Below are positions 32,499 to 41,625 of a stretch of 64,000 nt of DNA, one piece after another. Each line of letters opens with the position of its first letter. Position 1 is the first letter of the stretch. Both the position numbers and the translations under genes were made by a program. Origin of the DNA: Pullichristensenella sp002068815 (lineage in GTDB: Bacteria > Bacillota > Clostridia > Christensenellales > Aristaeellaceae). Location: the NCBI GenBank assembly GCA_040772885.1, contig JAXGXF010000005.1:124001-188000 (forward strand), read 5' to 3'. Below the pieces are notes generated by a model. It searched no databases. It saw only the letters and a list, made by a program, of their open reading frames with translations, and was not told the origin of the DNA.

Positions 32499-32505
32499 AC
32501 GCACC

Positions 32506-34014
32506 TCATTCAAAATCGATGATTTCTTCCGCGATCGCGGCCGGCGGTTCCGACCGCGCCTGCCTGCGCGTCCGGAGCGCGTAGATGACCGCAAGCGACT
32601 GTATCGCGATCAGCGGCGTCATCGCGACCATCGCGACGAGCCCGAACGCGTCGGCCATCGGGTTTCCGCCGATCGCGTCGGTCGCGCCGATTGCGAGCGG
32701 CAGCAAAAACGTCGCGGTCATCGGGCCGGAGGCGACCCCGCCGGAGTCGAACGCGATCGCCGTGAACACCTTCGGCACGAAGAACGTCATCGCGAGCGCG
32801 AGCGCGTAGCCCGGCAGGATGAACCACAGGATCGAGATTCCGGTCAGAATCCTCACGACCGCGAGCCCAAGCGACGCGGCGATCCCGAGCGACAGCGTCG
32901 TCATCATCGCGCGCTTGCTGATCATGCCGTCGGTGATGTCGGCGACCTGCGCGTTCAGAACGTGCACGGCGGGCTCCGCGCGCACGATGAAGAAGCCGAT
33001 CGCCATCGCGATGGGGATCATCAGCCAGTTGTGCTCCATCGTCGCAAGCATGCCGCCGAGCATGTACCCGACCGGCAGAAAGCCCACGTTGACCGCCGCG
33101 AGGAACAGGAACAGCCCGATCAACGTGTACACGATGCCCGCGGCCATCCTGAGAAGCGCCTTCGCCGGCAGCTTCAGCCAGAAGATTTGGAACACCGCGT
33201 AGACCGCGACGATCGGCGACAGCGCGAGCGAGACCTCCTTCAGAAAGTGCGGGAACGCGCGAAGGAGCGAAGGCAATACCTCTGCGTAGCTCAAGATCGC
33301 GGCGGGCGTCTCCGGCGCGTACGCGCTCGCCTTGGGGTCGAAGAACATGCCCATCACGAGCACGGCCATGATCGGCCCGATCGAGCACAGCCCGACGAGC
33401 CCGAAGCTGTCCTCCTCGGCCGTCCGGCCCGCGCGCACCGACGCGACGCCGACGCCCAGCGCCAGGATGAACGGCACGGTGATCGGCCCGGTCGTCACGC
33501 CGCCGGAGTCGAACGCGACCGGCAGGAAGTCGCCGTCGGAGAACGCCGCCAGCAGGAACACGATTGCGTAGAAGCCGATGAACAGGTAGTTGAGCTTCTT
33601 GCGCAGCACGATCCGCAAAAACGACACGACGAGAAACAGCCCCACGCCGGCCGCGACCGCGAGGATCAGCGGCGTCGACGGGAGCGCGGGCACCTGCTGC
33701 GCGAGCACGATCAAATCCGGCTCGGCGATCGTGATGAACGTGCCCATCAGAAAGCCGGCGACGATCAGAAACGCGAGGCTCCTCGACTGCGTCGTGCGCG
33801 CGCCGACCATCTCGCCCATCGGCGTCATCGCGACTTCGGAGCCGAGCGTGAACAGCGCCATGCCGACGATCAAGACGACCGAGCTGATGACAAACAAAAG
33901 GACGGTCGGCCCGTTCAGCGGCGCGATCGTGAGCGCGAGGATCAGCACGATCACCGCGATCGGCAGGACCGAGTAAATCGCCTCCTTCAGCTTTTCCCCT
34001 ATGCCGTTGAGCAA
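32506..34014 (-). CDS. DUF1538 polytopic membrane protein (putative transporter)
   Basis: 502 residues, about 12-14 membrane helices, made of two tandem DUF1538 repeats of about 250 residues. Matching pairs: GTFITIAEPDLIVLAQQV (about 92-108) with GFFIVRAEPAVHVLNAQV (about 341-357), and VAFDSGGVTTGPITVPF (about 167) with IAFDSGGVASGPMTATF (about 421). Inverted or parallel duplicated cores with conserved acidic and Gly-rich loops are typical of secondary transporters; substrate unknown. TTG at 34014 is the start (AAGGAGG eight bases before); the upstream GTG lies inside that site. Linked to two PII-like genes. Confidence 0.83.
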   Translation of the reverse strand: MLNGIGEKLKEAIYSVLPIAVIVLILALTIAPLNGPTVLLFVISSVVLIVGMALFTLGSEVAMTPMGEMVGARTTQSRSLAFLIVAGFLMGTFITIAEPDLIVLAQQVPALPSTPLILAVAAGVGLFLVVSFLRIVLRKKLNYLFIGFYAIVFLLAAFSDGDFLPVAFDSGGVTTGPITVPFILALGVGVASVRAGRTAEEDSFGLVGLCSIGPIMAVLVMGMFFDPKASAYAPETPAAILSYAEVLPSLLRAFPHFLKEVSLALSPIVAVYAVFQIFWLKLPAKALLRMAAGIVYTLIGLFLFLAAVNVGFLPVGYMLGGMLATMEHNWLMIPIAMAIGFFIVRAEPAVHVLNAQVADITDGMISKRAMMTTLSLGIAASLGLAVVRILTGISILWFILPGYALALAMTFFVPKVFTAIAFDSGGVASGPMTATFLLPLAIGATDAIGGNPMADAFGLVAMVAMTPLIAIQSLAVIYALRTRRQARSEPPAAIAEEIIDFE

Positions 34015-34039
34015 GGGCAGCACCTCCTTTTCTTATACT

Positions 34040-34068
34040 ATAATAACATTTCCGCGCGCGTCGGTCAA
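34040..34068 (-). promoter_or_regulatory. Promoter of the DUF1538-PII operon
   Basis: Minus strand TTGACC (34068-34063), 17 bases, TATTAT (34045-34040). The -35 lies in the loop of the hairpin at 34049-34081. Confidence 0.65.
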
Positions 34069-34081
34069 ACGCGCGCGGAAA
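34049..34081 (-). terminator. Hairpin ending the pot operon, overlapping the next promoter
   Basis: Perfect 12-base arms TTTCCGCGCGCG and CGCGCGCGGAAA around a nine-base loop, 24 bases after potD stops; followed on the minus strand by TGTTATTATAG rather than a clean U-run. Confidence 0.55.
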
Positions 34082-34104
34082 TTTTAACAGAAAGCCGGAA
34101 GCGC

Positions 34105-35127
34105 CTACTGCATCTGGAACTCGGTCCAGATGTCCTGATAGACGGCCTCGAACTCGCCGACGTCCTCGACGAACTCCTTCGTCGCGAGCTTGTCCTCGGG
34201 GATGTTCAGCGCGTCGTAGCCCTTGAGCTCCTCCGGGATCAGCGGGTCGGCGGCCGCGTTCGGGTTCAGGTACAGCGTCCACGCGGCGCTCTGGGCGGCG
34301 ATCTCCGGGCGCATCATGAAGTCGAGGAATTTGTGCGCGGCCTCGGCGTTCTCCGAGCTCGCGGGGATGACCATCGCGTCGATGCCGAAGCCGATCCCCT
34401 CGGCCGGGAACACGCACTTGAGCTCGGGGTTCGTCTGCTGCGCGATCGCGGCGTAGGGCGTGAACAGATAGGCGACCTTGACCTCGCCCGAGAGCAGGTA
34501 CTGGTACGTCGCGTCGTAGTCGAACACGCGCACGTTGGGCCTGAGCGACTTGAGCTTCTCCGCCGCCTCGTCGAGCTGGGCCTGATCGGTCGTGTTGTAC
34601 GAATAGCCGAGCGACTTCAGCGTCGCGCCGATCATCACGCGCGCGTCGTTGATGAGCGCGAGGCTGTCCACAAACTGCTCGTCCCAGAGGTCCGCGAAGC
34701 CCGTGATCTCGCCCTCGACCTTCGAGGGGTCGTAGACGATCATCGGCGAGCCGGCGGCGTAGGGGATCGCGTACGCGCCGTCCGGATCGAACACCTGGTT
34801 TAAGTACGCGGGGTTCAGGTTCGCATAGTTCGGCAAAAGCGCCTTGTCGAGCGCCGTCAGCAGCCCTTCGGTCCGCAGGATCGACAGCGCGTAGTCGCTC
34901 GCGAGCACGATGTCGTACTTGCCGCCGGCGCGGAGCTTCACGAGCATCTCGTCGTTGGACGCGAACGGCGAGAAATTGACCGCGATGCCGGTCTCGTCGG
35001 TGAACTGCTGAAGGATTTCGTCGGAAAAATAGCCCTCCCAGGTGAAGATCGTGATGTTGCCCTCGGCGAGCGCGGCGCCGGGGATCAGGAGCGCCAGCAT
35101 AAGCATCCATGCGAGCAGGGTTTTCAA
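34105..35127 (-). CDS. potD: Spermidine/putrescine ABC transporter binding protein
   Basis: 340 residues. Type II binding fold: NITIFTWEGYFSDEILQQFTDETGI, LVKLRAGGKYDIVLASDYAL, IPYAAGSPMIVYDPSKV. Polyamine capture outside the membrane for PotABC. Signal peptide of about 21 residues ends GAALAEG with no cysteine, so like the BMP protein it has no lipobox. Overlaps potC by four bases; last gene of potABCD. Confidence 0.9.
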   Translation of the reverse strand: MKTLLAWMLMLALLIPGAALAEGNITIFTWEGYFSDEILQQFTDETGIAVNFSPFASNDEMLVKLRAGGKYDIVLASDYALSILRTEGLLTALDKALLPNYANLNPAYLNQVFDPDGAYAIPYAAGSPMIVYDPSKVEGEITGFADLWDEQFVDSLALINDARVMIGATLKSLGYSYNTTDQAQLDEAAEKLKSLRPNVRVFDYDATYQYLLSGEVKVAYLFTPYAAIAQQTNPELKCVFPAEGIGFGIDAMVIPASSENAEAAHKFLDFMMRPEIAAQSAAWTLYLNPNAAADPLIPEELKGYDALNIPEDKLATKEFVEDVGEFEAVYQDIWTEFQMQ

Positions 35128-35927
35128 GTTTGCGACCTCCCTTTATGTTGTTTATTTTGCCGGACAAGCCGGAAAACCGCGATGACGAGAAACACCGTTG
35201 CGAGCATCATGGTCGAGAGCGCGTTGACCTGCAGGCTCACGCCCATGCGCACGGAGGAGTAAATTTTGATCGGCAGCGTCGTCGTGCCGGGCCCGGTCAC
35301 GAAGAAACTGATGACGAAGTCGTCCATGCTCATCGCGAACGCGAGCAGCGTGCCGGAGAATATGCCGGGGAGGATCAGGGGCAGCGTCACGTCGAAGAAC
35401 GCGCGCACCGGGGACGCGCCCAAGTCCCGCGCGGCGCTCGGAAGCTCCGGGTCGAGGCCCGCGAGCCGGCCGCGGACAACGATGAATATGTAGGGGATGC
35501 AGAACGTCACGTGCGCGATCAAGAGCGTCAGCATCCCGAACGGCACGCCGACCGCGGCGAAGATCGACAGAAACCCCATCGCGAGTATGATCTCCGGGAT
35601 CATCGCCGGCAGCATCGAGATCCCCTCGATCGCGCCGGAAAAGCGGAATTTCCGCCGCGCCATGCCGACCGCGCCGAGCGTGCCGACGACGGCCGAGATC
35701 AGGCAGCTGTAGAGGGCGAGCTCGAGGCTCTGCAAAAGCGCCGCGACGAGGCCCTTCGTGTCCTTCATGAGCCCCTCGTAGTACTGCAGAGAGAAGCCGG
35801 TGAAGTTGTAGGTGAAGCGGCTCGTGTTCGCGTTGAGGGAGAACACCGCGACGACGAGTATCGGCAAATACATCAGCAGCAGCACCAAGACGAGGTAGGC
35901 GCTCGAGAGAATTTTCCTCTGCTTCAC
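35124..35927 (-). CDS. potC: Spermidine/putrescine ABC transporter permease
   Basis: 267 residues, six membrane helices, with the EAA loop SAARDLGASPVRAFFDVTLPLILPGI near residues 175-200 that docks on PotA. SMDDFVISFFVTGPGTTTLPIKIYSSVRMG is typical of PotC. Start is a GTG at 35927 with AGGGGG seven bases upstream; the much longer open frame upstream is potB shadow. Confidence 0.9.
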   Translation of the reverse strand: MKQRKILSSAYLVLVLLLMYLPILVVAVFSLNANTSRFTYNFTGFSLQYYEGLMKDTKGLVAALLQSLELALYSCLISAVVGTLGAVGMARRKFRFSGAIEGISMLPAMIPEIILAMGFLSIFAAVGVPFGMLTLLIAHVTFCIPYIFIVVRGRLAGLDPELPSAARDLGASPVRAFFDVTLPLILPGIFSGTLLAFAMSMDDFVISFFVTGPGTTTLPIKIYSSVRMGVSLQVNALSTMMLATVFLVIAVFRLVRQNKQHKGRSQT

Positions 35928-35938
35928 GCGCGCACCCC

Positions 35939-36805
35939 CTAGAACACCGCGATGTCGCTGCTTTTGCCGCCCGCGCGCCGGTAGACCCAGAGGATCGACG
36001 ACGTGAGCAGCATCAGGACGACCGACAGCGCGGCCGCGAACGGCCAGTCGCGGCTCTTGAGCAGCTGCGTGTTGATGAGGTTGCCCAGGAACACCTCGTT
36101 CGCGCCGCCGAGCAGGTCGCTCATGAAGAACAGCCCGATCGACGGGACGAACGTCAGCACGCACCCGGCCAAGAGCCCCGGCGCGGTCATCGGGAGCGTT
36201 ATGCTGAAAAACGTCCGGGCGGGCGAGGCGCCCATGTCGCGGCTCGCCTCGACGAGCGCCCAGTCCATCTTCTCAATGGACGAATACGCGGGCAAGATCA
36301 CAAACGGCAAAAGCGCGTACACCATGCCGAGCAGCACCGCGCCGAACGTGTTGAGTAGCTTCAAGGGTTCCTGAATCGCGCCGATCGACAGAAGCAGCGA
36401 ATTCAGCGGCCCGTCGCCCATCAAGAGCATCCGCCAGCCGTACACGCGCACCAGCGCGTTCGTCCAGAACGGCACGATCACGAGCATCATCAGTGCCGAG
36501 CGCCGGCTCTTCTTCGCGCGCGCCATGAAGTAGCCGAACGGGTAGCCGATCAGAAGGCACACGCCGGTCGTCAGCGCGGCGAGCTTGAGGCTGTTTAGGA
36601 GCACCTTGCCGTAGCTCGGGTTCAGGATTTTCAGGTAGTTGTCGAGCGTGAACTTCGGAATCACGCCGAGCCCGTCGGGGTTTCGCGTCATGAAGCTCAG
36701 CCACACGATGTAGCCGAGCGTCACGCCGACGAACAATATCGTCCAAATTGCCATCGGGGCGACGAGCCAGATCGCGCCCGAACCCTCGCGCCTCTTCTTC
36801 CTCAT
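35939..36805 (-). CDS. potB: Spermidine/putrescine ABC transporter permease
   Basis: 288 residues, six helices, EAA loop EASRDMGASPARTFFSITLPMTAPGLLAG. N-terminus MRKKRREGSG is basic and cytoplasmic. WTNALVRVYGWRMLL matches PotB. The ATG at 36805 overlaps the potA stop as ATGA; 11 bases separate it from potC. Confidence 0.9.
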   Translation of the reverse strand: MRKKRREGSGAIWLVAPMAIWTILFVGVTLGYIVWLSFMTRNPDGLGVIPKFTLDNYLKILNPSYGKVLLNSLKLAALTTGVCLLIGYPFGYFMARAKKSRRSALMMLVIVPFWTNALVRVYGWRMLLMGDGPLNSLLLSIGAIQEPLKLLNTFGAVLLGMVYALLPFVILPAYSSIEKMDWALVEASRDMGASPARTFFSITLPMTAPGLLAGCVLTFVPSIGLFFMSDLLGGANEVFLGNLINTQLLKSRDWPFAAALSVVLMLLTSSILWVYRRAGGKSSDIAVF

Positions 36806-37863
36806 TGGACAAGCGCCGCCTCGCCGCGATTCCACACCATGAACACCTGTTCGCCCTCGGCGATCCTGTCCTCGGACGCGGATTGCTGTATCGCGAGCAC
36901 CTCCTGCCCGCCCGGGAGCTCGACGATCTCGCGGATCGACCCGCCCGCGTAGTGGCGCGATTTCAGCACGCCCGGCAAAAAGCACTCGCCCGACGGCCGG
37001 CGCAGGAGCCGTATCCGCTCGATGCGCAGGCACAGGCTGACGCTGTCGCCCGGCCGGACCGGGAACCCCGGCTTTCGCCCGGGGAAGCGCCGGCCGAAGT
37101 AGTTCAACACCGGCGCGCCGTCGTCGAGCGTCCCCTCGACCGCGCAGTCGAGGAAGTTCGACTGGCCGATGAAGCCCGCCGCGAAGCGCGTCACCGGGCG
37201 CTCGTAGATGTCCTCCGGCGCGCCGACCTGCTCGAACCGGCCCTCGCGCATGATCGCGATGCGGTCGGACATGTTGAGCGCCTCCTCCTGATCGTGCGTT
37301 ATGTAGAGAAACGCGATGCCCAGCCGCTTCTGTATGTCCTTCAATTCGCGCTGCATCTGCTGGCGGAGCTTTAAGTCCAGCGCGCCGAGCGGCTCGTCGA
37401 GCAGCAAGAGCTTCGGGTTCAGTACCACCGAGCGCGCGATCGCGACCCGCTGCCGCTGCCCGCCGGAGAGCTGCGAGGGCATCCGCTTCTCGAAGCCCTC
37501 GAGCGCGACGAGCGATAGCATCTCCCTGACGCGCCGATGCCACTGATCCTTGCGCTCGCCGCGCACGCGCAGCCCGTAGGAGATGTTCCTCTCGACGCTC
37601 ATGTGCGGAAACAGCGCGTAGCTCTGGAACACCGTGTTCACGTCGCGCTTCTCCGGCGGCAGGCCGGTGATGTCGCGCCCGCCGAGCAGCACTTGCCCCT
37701 CGTCCGGCGCGGTCAGCCCCGCGACGATGCGCAAGGTCGTCGTCTTTCCGCAGCCCGACGGCCCGAGCAGCGTCACAAACTCGCCCGCGCCGACGTCGAG
37801 CGAAATGCCGTTCAGCACCCTTACGCCGTCGAACGATTTCTTTAGCCCGCGAAGTTCAAGCAT
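36802..37863 (-). CDS. potA: Spermidine/putrescine ABC transporter ATPase
   Basis: 353 residues: ATPase domain with Walker A GPSGCGKTT (about 36-44), Q-loop VFQSYALFPHM, signature LSGGQRQR, Walker B LLLLDEPLGALD, switch THDQEE, followed by a TOBE-type regulatory domain from about residue 235. Energises polyamine import. First gene of potABCD; ATG at 37863 follows GAAAGG. Confidence 0.93.
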   Translation of the reverse strand: MLELRGLKKSFDGVRVLNGISLDVGAGEFVTLLGPSGCGKTTTLRIVAGLTAPDEGQVLLGGRDITGLPPEKRDVNTVFQSYALFPHMSVERNISYGLRVRGERKDQWHRRVREMLSLVALEGFEKRMPSQLSGGQRQRVAIARSVVLNPKLLLLDEPLGALDLKLRQQMQRELKDIQKRLGIAFLYITHDQEEALNMSDRIAIMREGRFEQVGAPEDIYERPVTRFAAGFIGQSNFLDCAVEGTLDDGAPVLNYFGRRFPGRKPGFPVRPGDSVSLCLRIERIRLLRRPSGECFLPGVLKSRHYAGGSIREIVELPGGQEVLAIQQSASEDRIAEGEQVFMVWNRGEAALVQ

Positions 37864-37902
37864 GAAAAATGCCTTTCTCGGAAGATCAACAATTATGTAC
37901 CC

Positions 37903-37931
37903 AATATACAGCGTTTTGAGGCGCTTCGCAA
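37903..37931 (-). promoter_or_regulatory. Promoter of potABCD
   Basis: Minus strand TTGCGA, 17 bases, TATATT (37908-37903), about 40 bases before the potA ATG. Confidence 0.65.
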
Positions 37932-37942
37932 GTGAAGTTTGG

Positions 37943-37970
37943 TAAAAAAGGGGCGCCCTTTCGGGCGCCG
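37943..37970 (-). terminator. Terminator after pepT
   Basis: Stem GGCGCCC / GGGCGCC with a GAAA loop and CCTTTTTT on the minus strand, a textbook intrinsic terminator that ends the HAD-hprK-glcK-DUF1846-pepT operon. Confidence 0.85.
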
Positions 37971-37982
37971 GAGGTGCGGGGT

Positions 37983-39185
37983 TCAGCGCGCGCGGACGAG
38001 CTCGACGAGCGTCCTGACCATTGTGTCCATGTCCTCGACGGCAATCAGCTCGTGCCGGCTGTGGAAGTTCATGCCGCCGGTCGCGAGGTTCGGGCACGGC
38101 AGGCCCATGAACGAGAGCTTGCTGCCGTCGGTGCCGCCGCGGATCGGCTCGTGGTACGGCTCGACGCCGGCGGTCCGGTACGCGCCCTCCGCGCGGCGGA
38201 CGACGTGCATGTGGTCCTTCAGAACTTCCAGCATGTTGAAATACGAGTCGACGAGCTGCAATTCGACCGTGCCGGCCCCGTACTTTTCGTTGAGCGCCGC
38301 GGCGATGTCCGCCATCCGCTGTTTGCGGAACTCGAACTTTTGGCGGTCGTGGTCGCGCAGGATGTAGTGCATCGTCGTAAGCTCGACCGCGCCGTTGATC
38401 TCGGTCAGGTGCTGGAAGCCCTCGTAGCCCTCGGTGTCCGCCGGCGTCTCGCCCTCGGGGAGCATCGCGGAGAGCTCGCAGGCGACGAGGTTCGCGTTCA
38501 GCATGCGCCCCTTCGCCGCGCCGGGGTGTATGCTGATCCCGTGAATTTTGATGATCGCCGAGGCCGCGTTGAAGTTCTCGAACTCGATCGAGCCGACGTC
38601 GCCGCCGTCGACCGTGTACGCGAACTCCGCGCCGAAGCCAGTCACGTCGAACAGGTCCGCGCCGCGGCCGATCTCCTCGTCGGGCGTGAACGCGATCCTG
38701 ACCGGGCCGTGGAGGATCGTCGGGTCGGCTTTAAGAACCTCGAGCGCCGTCACGATCTCGGCGACGCCCGCCTTGTCGTCGGCTCCCAGCAGCGTCCTGC
38801 CGTCGGTCACGACGAGCGTCTTGCCCTTGCGCTTCAGAAGCCCGGGGTATTTCTCCGGCGTCAGCACGTCGCCGTTTTCGAGCACTAGCGCGCCTCCCGG
38901 GTACTCGACGAGCCGCGGCTTGACCGGGTGGCTCGGCACGACGTCGACGACGTCCATGTGCGCGATCAGCCCGATCGCCTTCCGCTCCGCGCAATTTGCG
39001 GGAAGGCTCGCGTACACATAGCCGTGCTTGTCGACGCGCGCGTCGGAAAGCCCGAGCTCCTTCAGTTCCTTGACGAGCCTGTCGGCGAGCGCGAGCTGCT
39101 TTTCGGTGCTCGGGCAGGCCTTGCTCTTCGCGTCGGACGCGGTGTCAAACCGCGCGTATTCGATCAGCCGTTCATGGGCGCGCAT
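37983..39185 (-). CDS. pepT: Peptidase T (tripeptide aminopeptidase)
   Basis: 400-residue M20B metallopeptidase. Metal ligands: IAHMDVVD (His75, Asp77), GADDKAGVA (Asp near 135), FTPDEEIGRG (Glu pair near 169), VDGGDVG, and His in ATGGMNFHSRHE. Removes N-terminal residues from tripeptides in the cytoplasm. 11 bases after the DUF1846 gene; last gene of the operon. Confidence 0.93.
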   Translation of the reverse strand: MRAHERLIEYARFDTASDAKSKACPSTEKQLALADRLVKELKELGLSDARVDKHGYVYASLPANCAERKAIGLIAHMDVVDVVPSHPVKPRLVEYPGGALVLENGDVLTPEKYPGLLKRKGKTLVVTDGRTLLGADDKAGVAEIVTALEVLKADPTILHGPVRIAFTPDEEIGRGADLFDVTGFGAEFAYTVDGGDVGSIEFENFNAASAIIKIHGISIHPGAAKGRMLNANLVACELSAMLPEGETPADTEGYEGFQHLTEINGAVELTTMHYILRDHDRQKFEFRKQRMADIAAALNEKYGAGTVELQLVDSYFNMLEVLKDHMHVVRRAEGAYRTAGVEPYHEPIRGGTDGSKLSFMGLPCPNLATGGMNFHSRHELIAVEDMDTMVRTLVELVRAR

Positions 39186-39195
39186 GGAAATCCTC

Positions 39196-40677
39196 CTATC
39201 GGTAATACAGCCTCTGCTGCGTCTCGCGCTTCGGCTCGCAGGTCAGGTTGACGCCGAGGCGCCGGAACACGTCCTCGTCGACCGGCGAGAGCAGCACGCT
39301 CGCGTGCGCCTCGAGGCCCGAAAGCCGCGGGAGCTGCGCGATCGCCTGCGCCGCGTGCTCGTCGTCGGCCGCGCAGATCGACAGCGCGACGAGCACCTCG
39401 TCGGTGTGCAGCCGCGGGTTGCGGTTGCCGAGCGACTCGACCTTGAGCCTTTGGATCGGCTCGATGATCCGCTTCGAGATCAGCTTGATCTCGTCCGGGA
39501 TGCCGGCGAGCACCTTCAACACGTTCAGAAGCAGCGCGCTCGACGCGCCGAGCAGATCGGACGTTTTTCCGGTGATGACGGTTCCGTCCGGGAGCTCCAT
39601 CGCGGCGGCGGGCTTGCCGGTCTCGCGCTCGAGCCGGTTCGCCTCGCGCGCCGCCGCGCGGTCCTCCGGCGATACGCCGGCCTGCTCCATCAAAATCTCG
39701 ATCTTTCCGACGGCCTCCTCGTCGCGAAGGCCGCGGAGCTTCGCGCAGCCCTCGCTGAAGAACCGGCGCACGATTTCGCGGCGCGACGCCTCCGAGCAGG
39801 CGGCGTTGTCGGTGATGCAGAAGCCCGCCATGTTGACGCCCATATCCGTCGGCGATTGGTACGGCGACTTCCCCTGTATCCGCTCGAAGATCGCCTTGAG
39901 CACCGGGAAGATCTCGACGTCGCGGTTGTAGTTGACCGCGAGCGCGCCGTACGCCTCGAGGTGGTAGGGGTCGATCATGTTGATGTCGGCGAGGTCCGCG
40001 GTCGCGGCTTCGTAGGCGAGGTTCACCGGGTGCTTGAGCGGCAGGTTCCAGATCGGGAACGTCTCGAACTTCGCGTAGCCCGCCCTCACGCCGCGCCTGT
40101 GCTCGTGGTAGAGCTGGCTCAAACACGTCGCCATCTTGCCGGAGCCGGGGCCGGGCGCGGTGACGACGACGAGCTCGCGCCGGGTCTCGATGTATTCGTT
40201 GCGGCCGTAGCCGTCGTCGCTGACGATCAGCTTCAGGTTCGCCGGGTAGCCGTCGATCGCGTAGTGGCGGAACACGCGCACGCCCTGATCCTCGAGCCGC
40301 CTCTTGTAGGCTTCGGCCGCCTGTCCGCCGAAGCGCGTGATGACGACGCTGCCGACGTACAGCCCCGCCTCGCGGAACGCGTCGATGAGCCGGAGCGTCT
40401 CCGAGTCGTAGCCGATGCCGAGGTCCCCGCGCAGCTTGTTCGTCTCGATGTCCTGCGCGTTGACCGCGATGACGACCTCCGCGCGGTCGGCAAGCGTCTT
40501 GAGCATCCGAAGCTTGCTGTCCGGCTTGAAGCCCGGCAGCACGCGCGAGGCGTGGTGGTCGTCGAACAGCTTTCCGCCGAACTCCAGATAGAGCTTGCCC
40601 CCGAACTGCGCGATCCTCTCGCGTATGCGCTCCGACTGAAGCCGTATGTACTGATCGTTGTCAAATCCCAAATTCAT
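39196..40677 (-). CDS. DUF1846 family protein
   Basis: 493 residues, family length. Recognised by MNLGFDNDQYIRLQSERIRERI, KLYLEFGGKLFDDHHASRVLPGF and the P-loop-like VVVTAPGPGSGKMATCLSQLYHE near residues 168-190, plus HPVNLAYEAATADL and YQSPTDMGVNMAGF. Soluble. The reaction is unknown; the GPGSGK loop suggests nucleotide binding. Overlaps the glucokinase stop as ATGA. Its place in a carbon-control operon is the only functional hint. Confidence 0.88.
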   Translation of the reverse strand: MNLGFDNDQYIRLQSERIRERIAQFGGKLYLEFGGKLFDDHHASRVLPGFKPDSKLRMLKTLADRAEVVIAVNAQDIETNKLRGDLGIGYDSETLRLIDAFREAGLYVGSVVITRFGGQAAEAYKRRLEDQGVRVFRHYAIDGYPANLKLIVSDDGYGRNEYIETRRELVVVTAPGPGSGKMATCLSQLYHEHRRGVRAGYAKFETFPIWNLPLKHPVNLAYEAATADLADINMIDPYHLEAYGALAVNYNRDVEIFPVLKAIFERIQGKSPYQSPTDMGVNMAGFCITDNAACSEASRREIVRRFFSEGCAKLRGLRDEEAVGKIEILMEQAGVSPEDRAAAREANRLERETGKPAAAMELPDGTVITGKTSDLLGASSALLLNVLKVLAGIPDEIKLISKRIIEPIQRLKVESLGNRNPRLHTDEVLVALSICAADDEHAAQAIAQLPRLSGLEAHASVLLSPVDEDVFRRLGVNLTCEPKRETQQRLYYR

Positions 40678-41624
40678 GCGCGCCTCCCCAGCATCGCGGC
40701 CCCGATGACGCCCGCGTCGTTGCCCAGGGTCGCGAGCTCGACGCGCGCGTACGGCATCGAGGTGTAGAAGATGTGCTTCGGAAGCTCCTCGCGCACCGCG
40801 TTCAGGAGGAATTCCCCGGCGTAGGACACGCCGCCGCCGAGCACGAACACCTCGGGATCGAGTATGTTGACGAGGCTCGCAAGCCCCACGCAGAGGTAGT
40901 AGACGTATTCGCGGAACACCTCCGCGCAGCCCGGGTCGCCCTCCTTCGCGAGGTCGAGCACGAGCTTCGCCGTCACGCGCGAGGGGTCGCCGGCGACCGC
41001 CATCGACAGCGCGCAGCCGGGGTTCTTCGCGAGCAGCTCGCCGCCCATGCGGATGATCGCCGTCGCGCTCGCGTACTTCTCCCAGCAGCCGCGGTGGCCG
41101 CAGTTGCACGGCTCGCCGCCCGCGACGATGACCATATGGCCGATCTCGCTGCCGACGCCGTGCGCGCCGGTGAACGCGCGGCGGTTCAAAACGATGCCGC
41201 CGCCGACGCCGGTGCCCAGCGTGATGAATACGCTCGAATTGTAGCCCTTCGAGACGCCCGCGACGCTCTCTGCAAGCCCCGCGACCGTCGCGTCGTTGTC
41301 GACGTACACCGGCTTTCCGAGGAGCCCCGAGAGCATGCCGGAGAGCGGCACGTCGTGCCAGTGCAGGTTGTTGCAGAACGGCACGAGGCCTGTCGACGGG
41401 TCCTCGACGCCGGGGATGCCGACGCCGACCGACGCGATCTCGTCCATCGCGCGGCCGCTCTCCTTAACGATCCGAAGCGCCAGCGCCGCCATGTCGCGTA
41501 TCGTCGCCTCGTGGCCGCGCTCGACGCCCGTCGGGCAGCTCGACTTGATCAAAATGTTTCCGTCCCCGTCGACGACGCCGGCCTTGACGCTCATCCCGCC
41601 GACGTCCAATCCGATGTAGAGCAT
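40674..41624 (-). CDS. glcK: ROK family glucokinase
   Basis: 316 residues. ATP phosphate loop DVGGMSVKAGVVD, sugar site VDNDATVAGLAE, GTGVGGGI, EIGHM with zinc motif CNCGHRGCWE (C-x-C-x4-C) typical of ROK kinases, and a C-terminal adenosine loop FVLGGGVSYAG. No N-terminal HTH, so a kinase rather than a repressor; glucose is the likely substrate. One base from hprK stop; overlaps DUF1846 by four bases. Confidence 0.9.
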   Translation of the reverse strand: MLYIGLDVGGMSVKAGVVDGDGNILIKSSCPTGVERGHEATIRDMAALALRIVKESGRAMDEIASVGVGIPGVEDPSTGLVPFCNNLHWHDVPLSGMLSGLLGKPVYVDNDATVAGLAESVAGVSKGYNSSVFITLGTGVGGGIVLNRRAFTGAHGVGSEIGHMVIVAGGEPCNCGHRGCWEKYASATAIIRMGGELLAKNPGCALSMAVAGDPSRVTAKLVLDLAKEGDPGCAEVFREYVYYLCVGLASLVNILDPEVFVLGGGVSYAGEFLLNAVREELPKHIFYTSMPYARVELATLGNDAGVIGAAMLGRRA

Positions 41625-41625
41625 G

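Noticed and set aside
32257..34803. 848-codon plus-strand open frame opposite DUF1538 and potD
   Set aside because: Composition is Arg/Glu/His-rich, with no start signal, and it spans an intergenic hairpin and promoter; shadow of two minus-strand genes.
32510..35167. 885-codon minus-strand frame across DUF1538 and potD
   Set aside because: Runs out of frame through two real genes and an intergenic terminator; low-complexity Arg-rich product.
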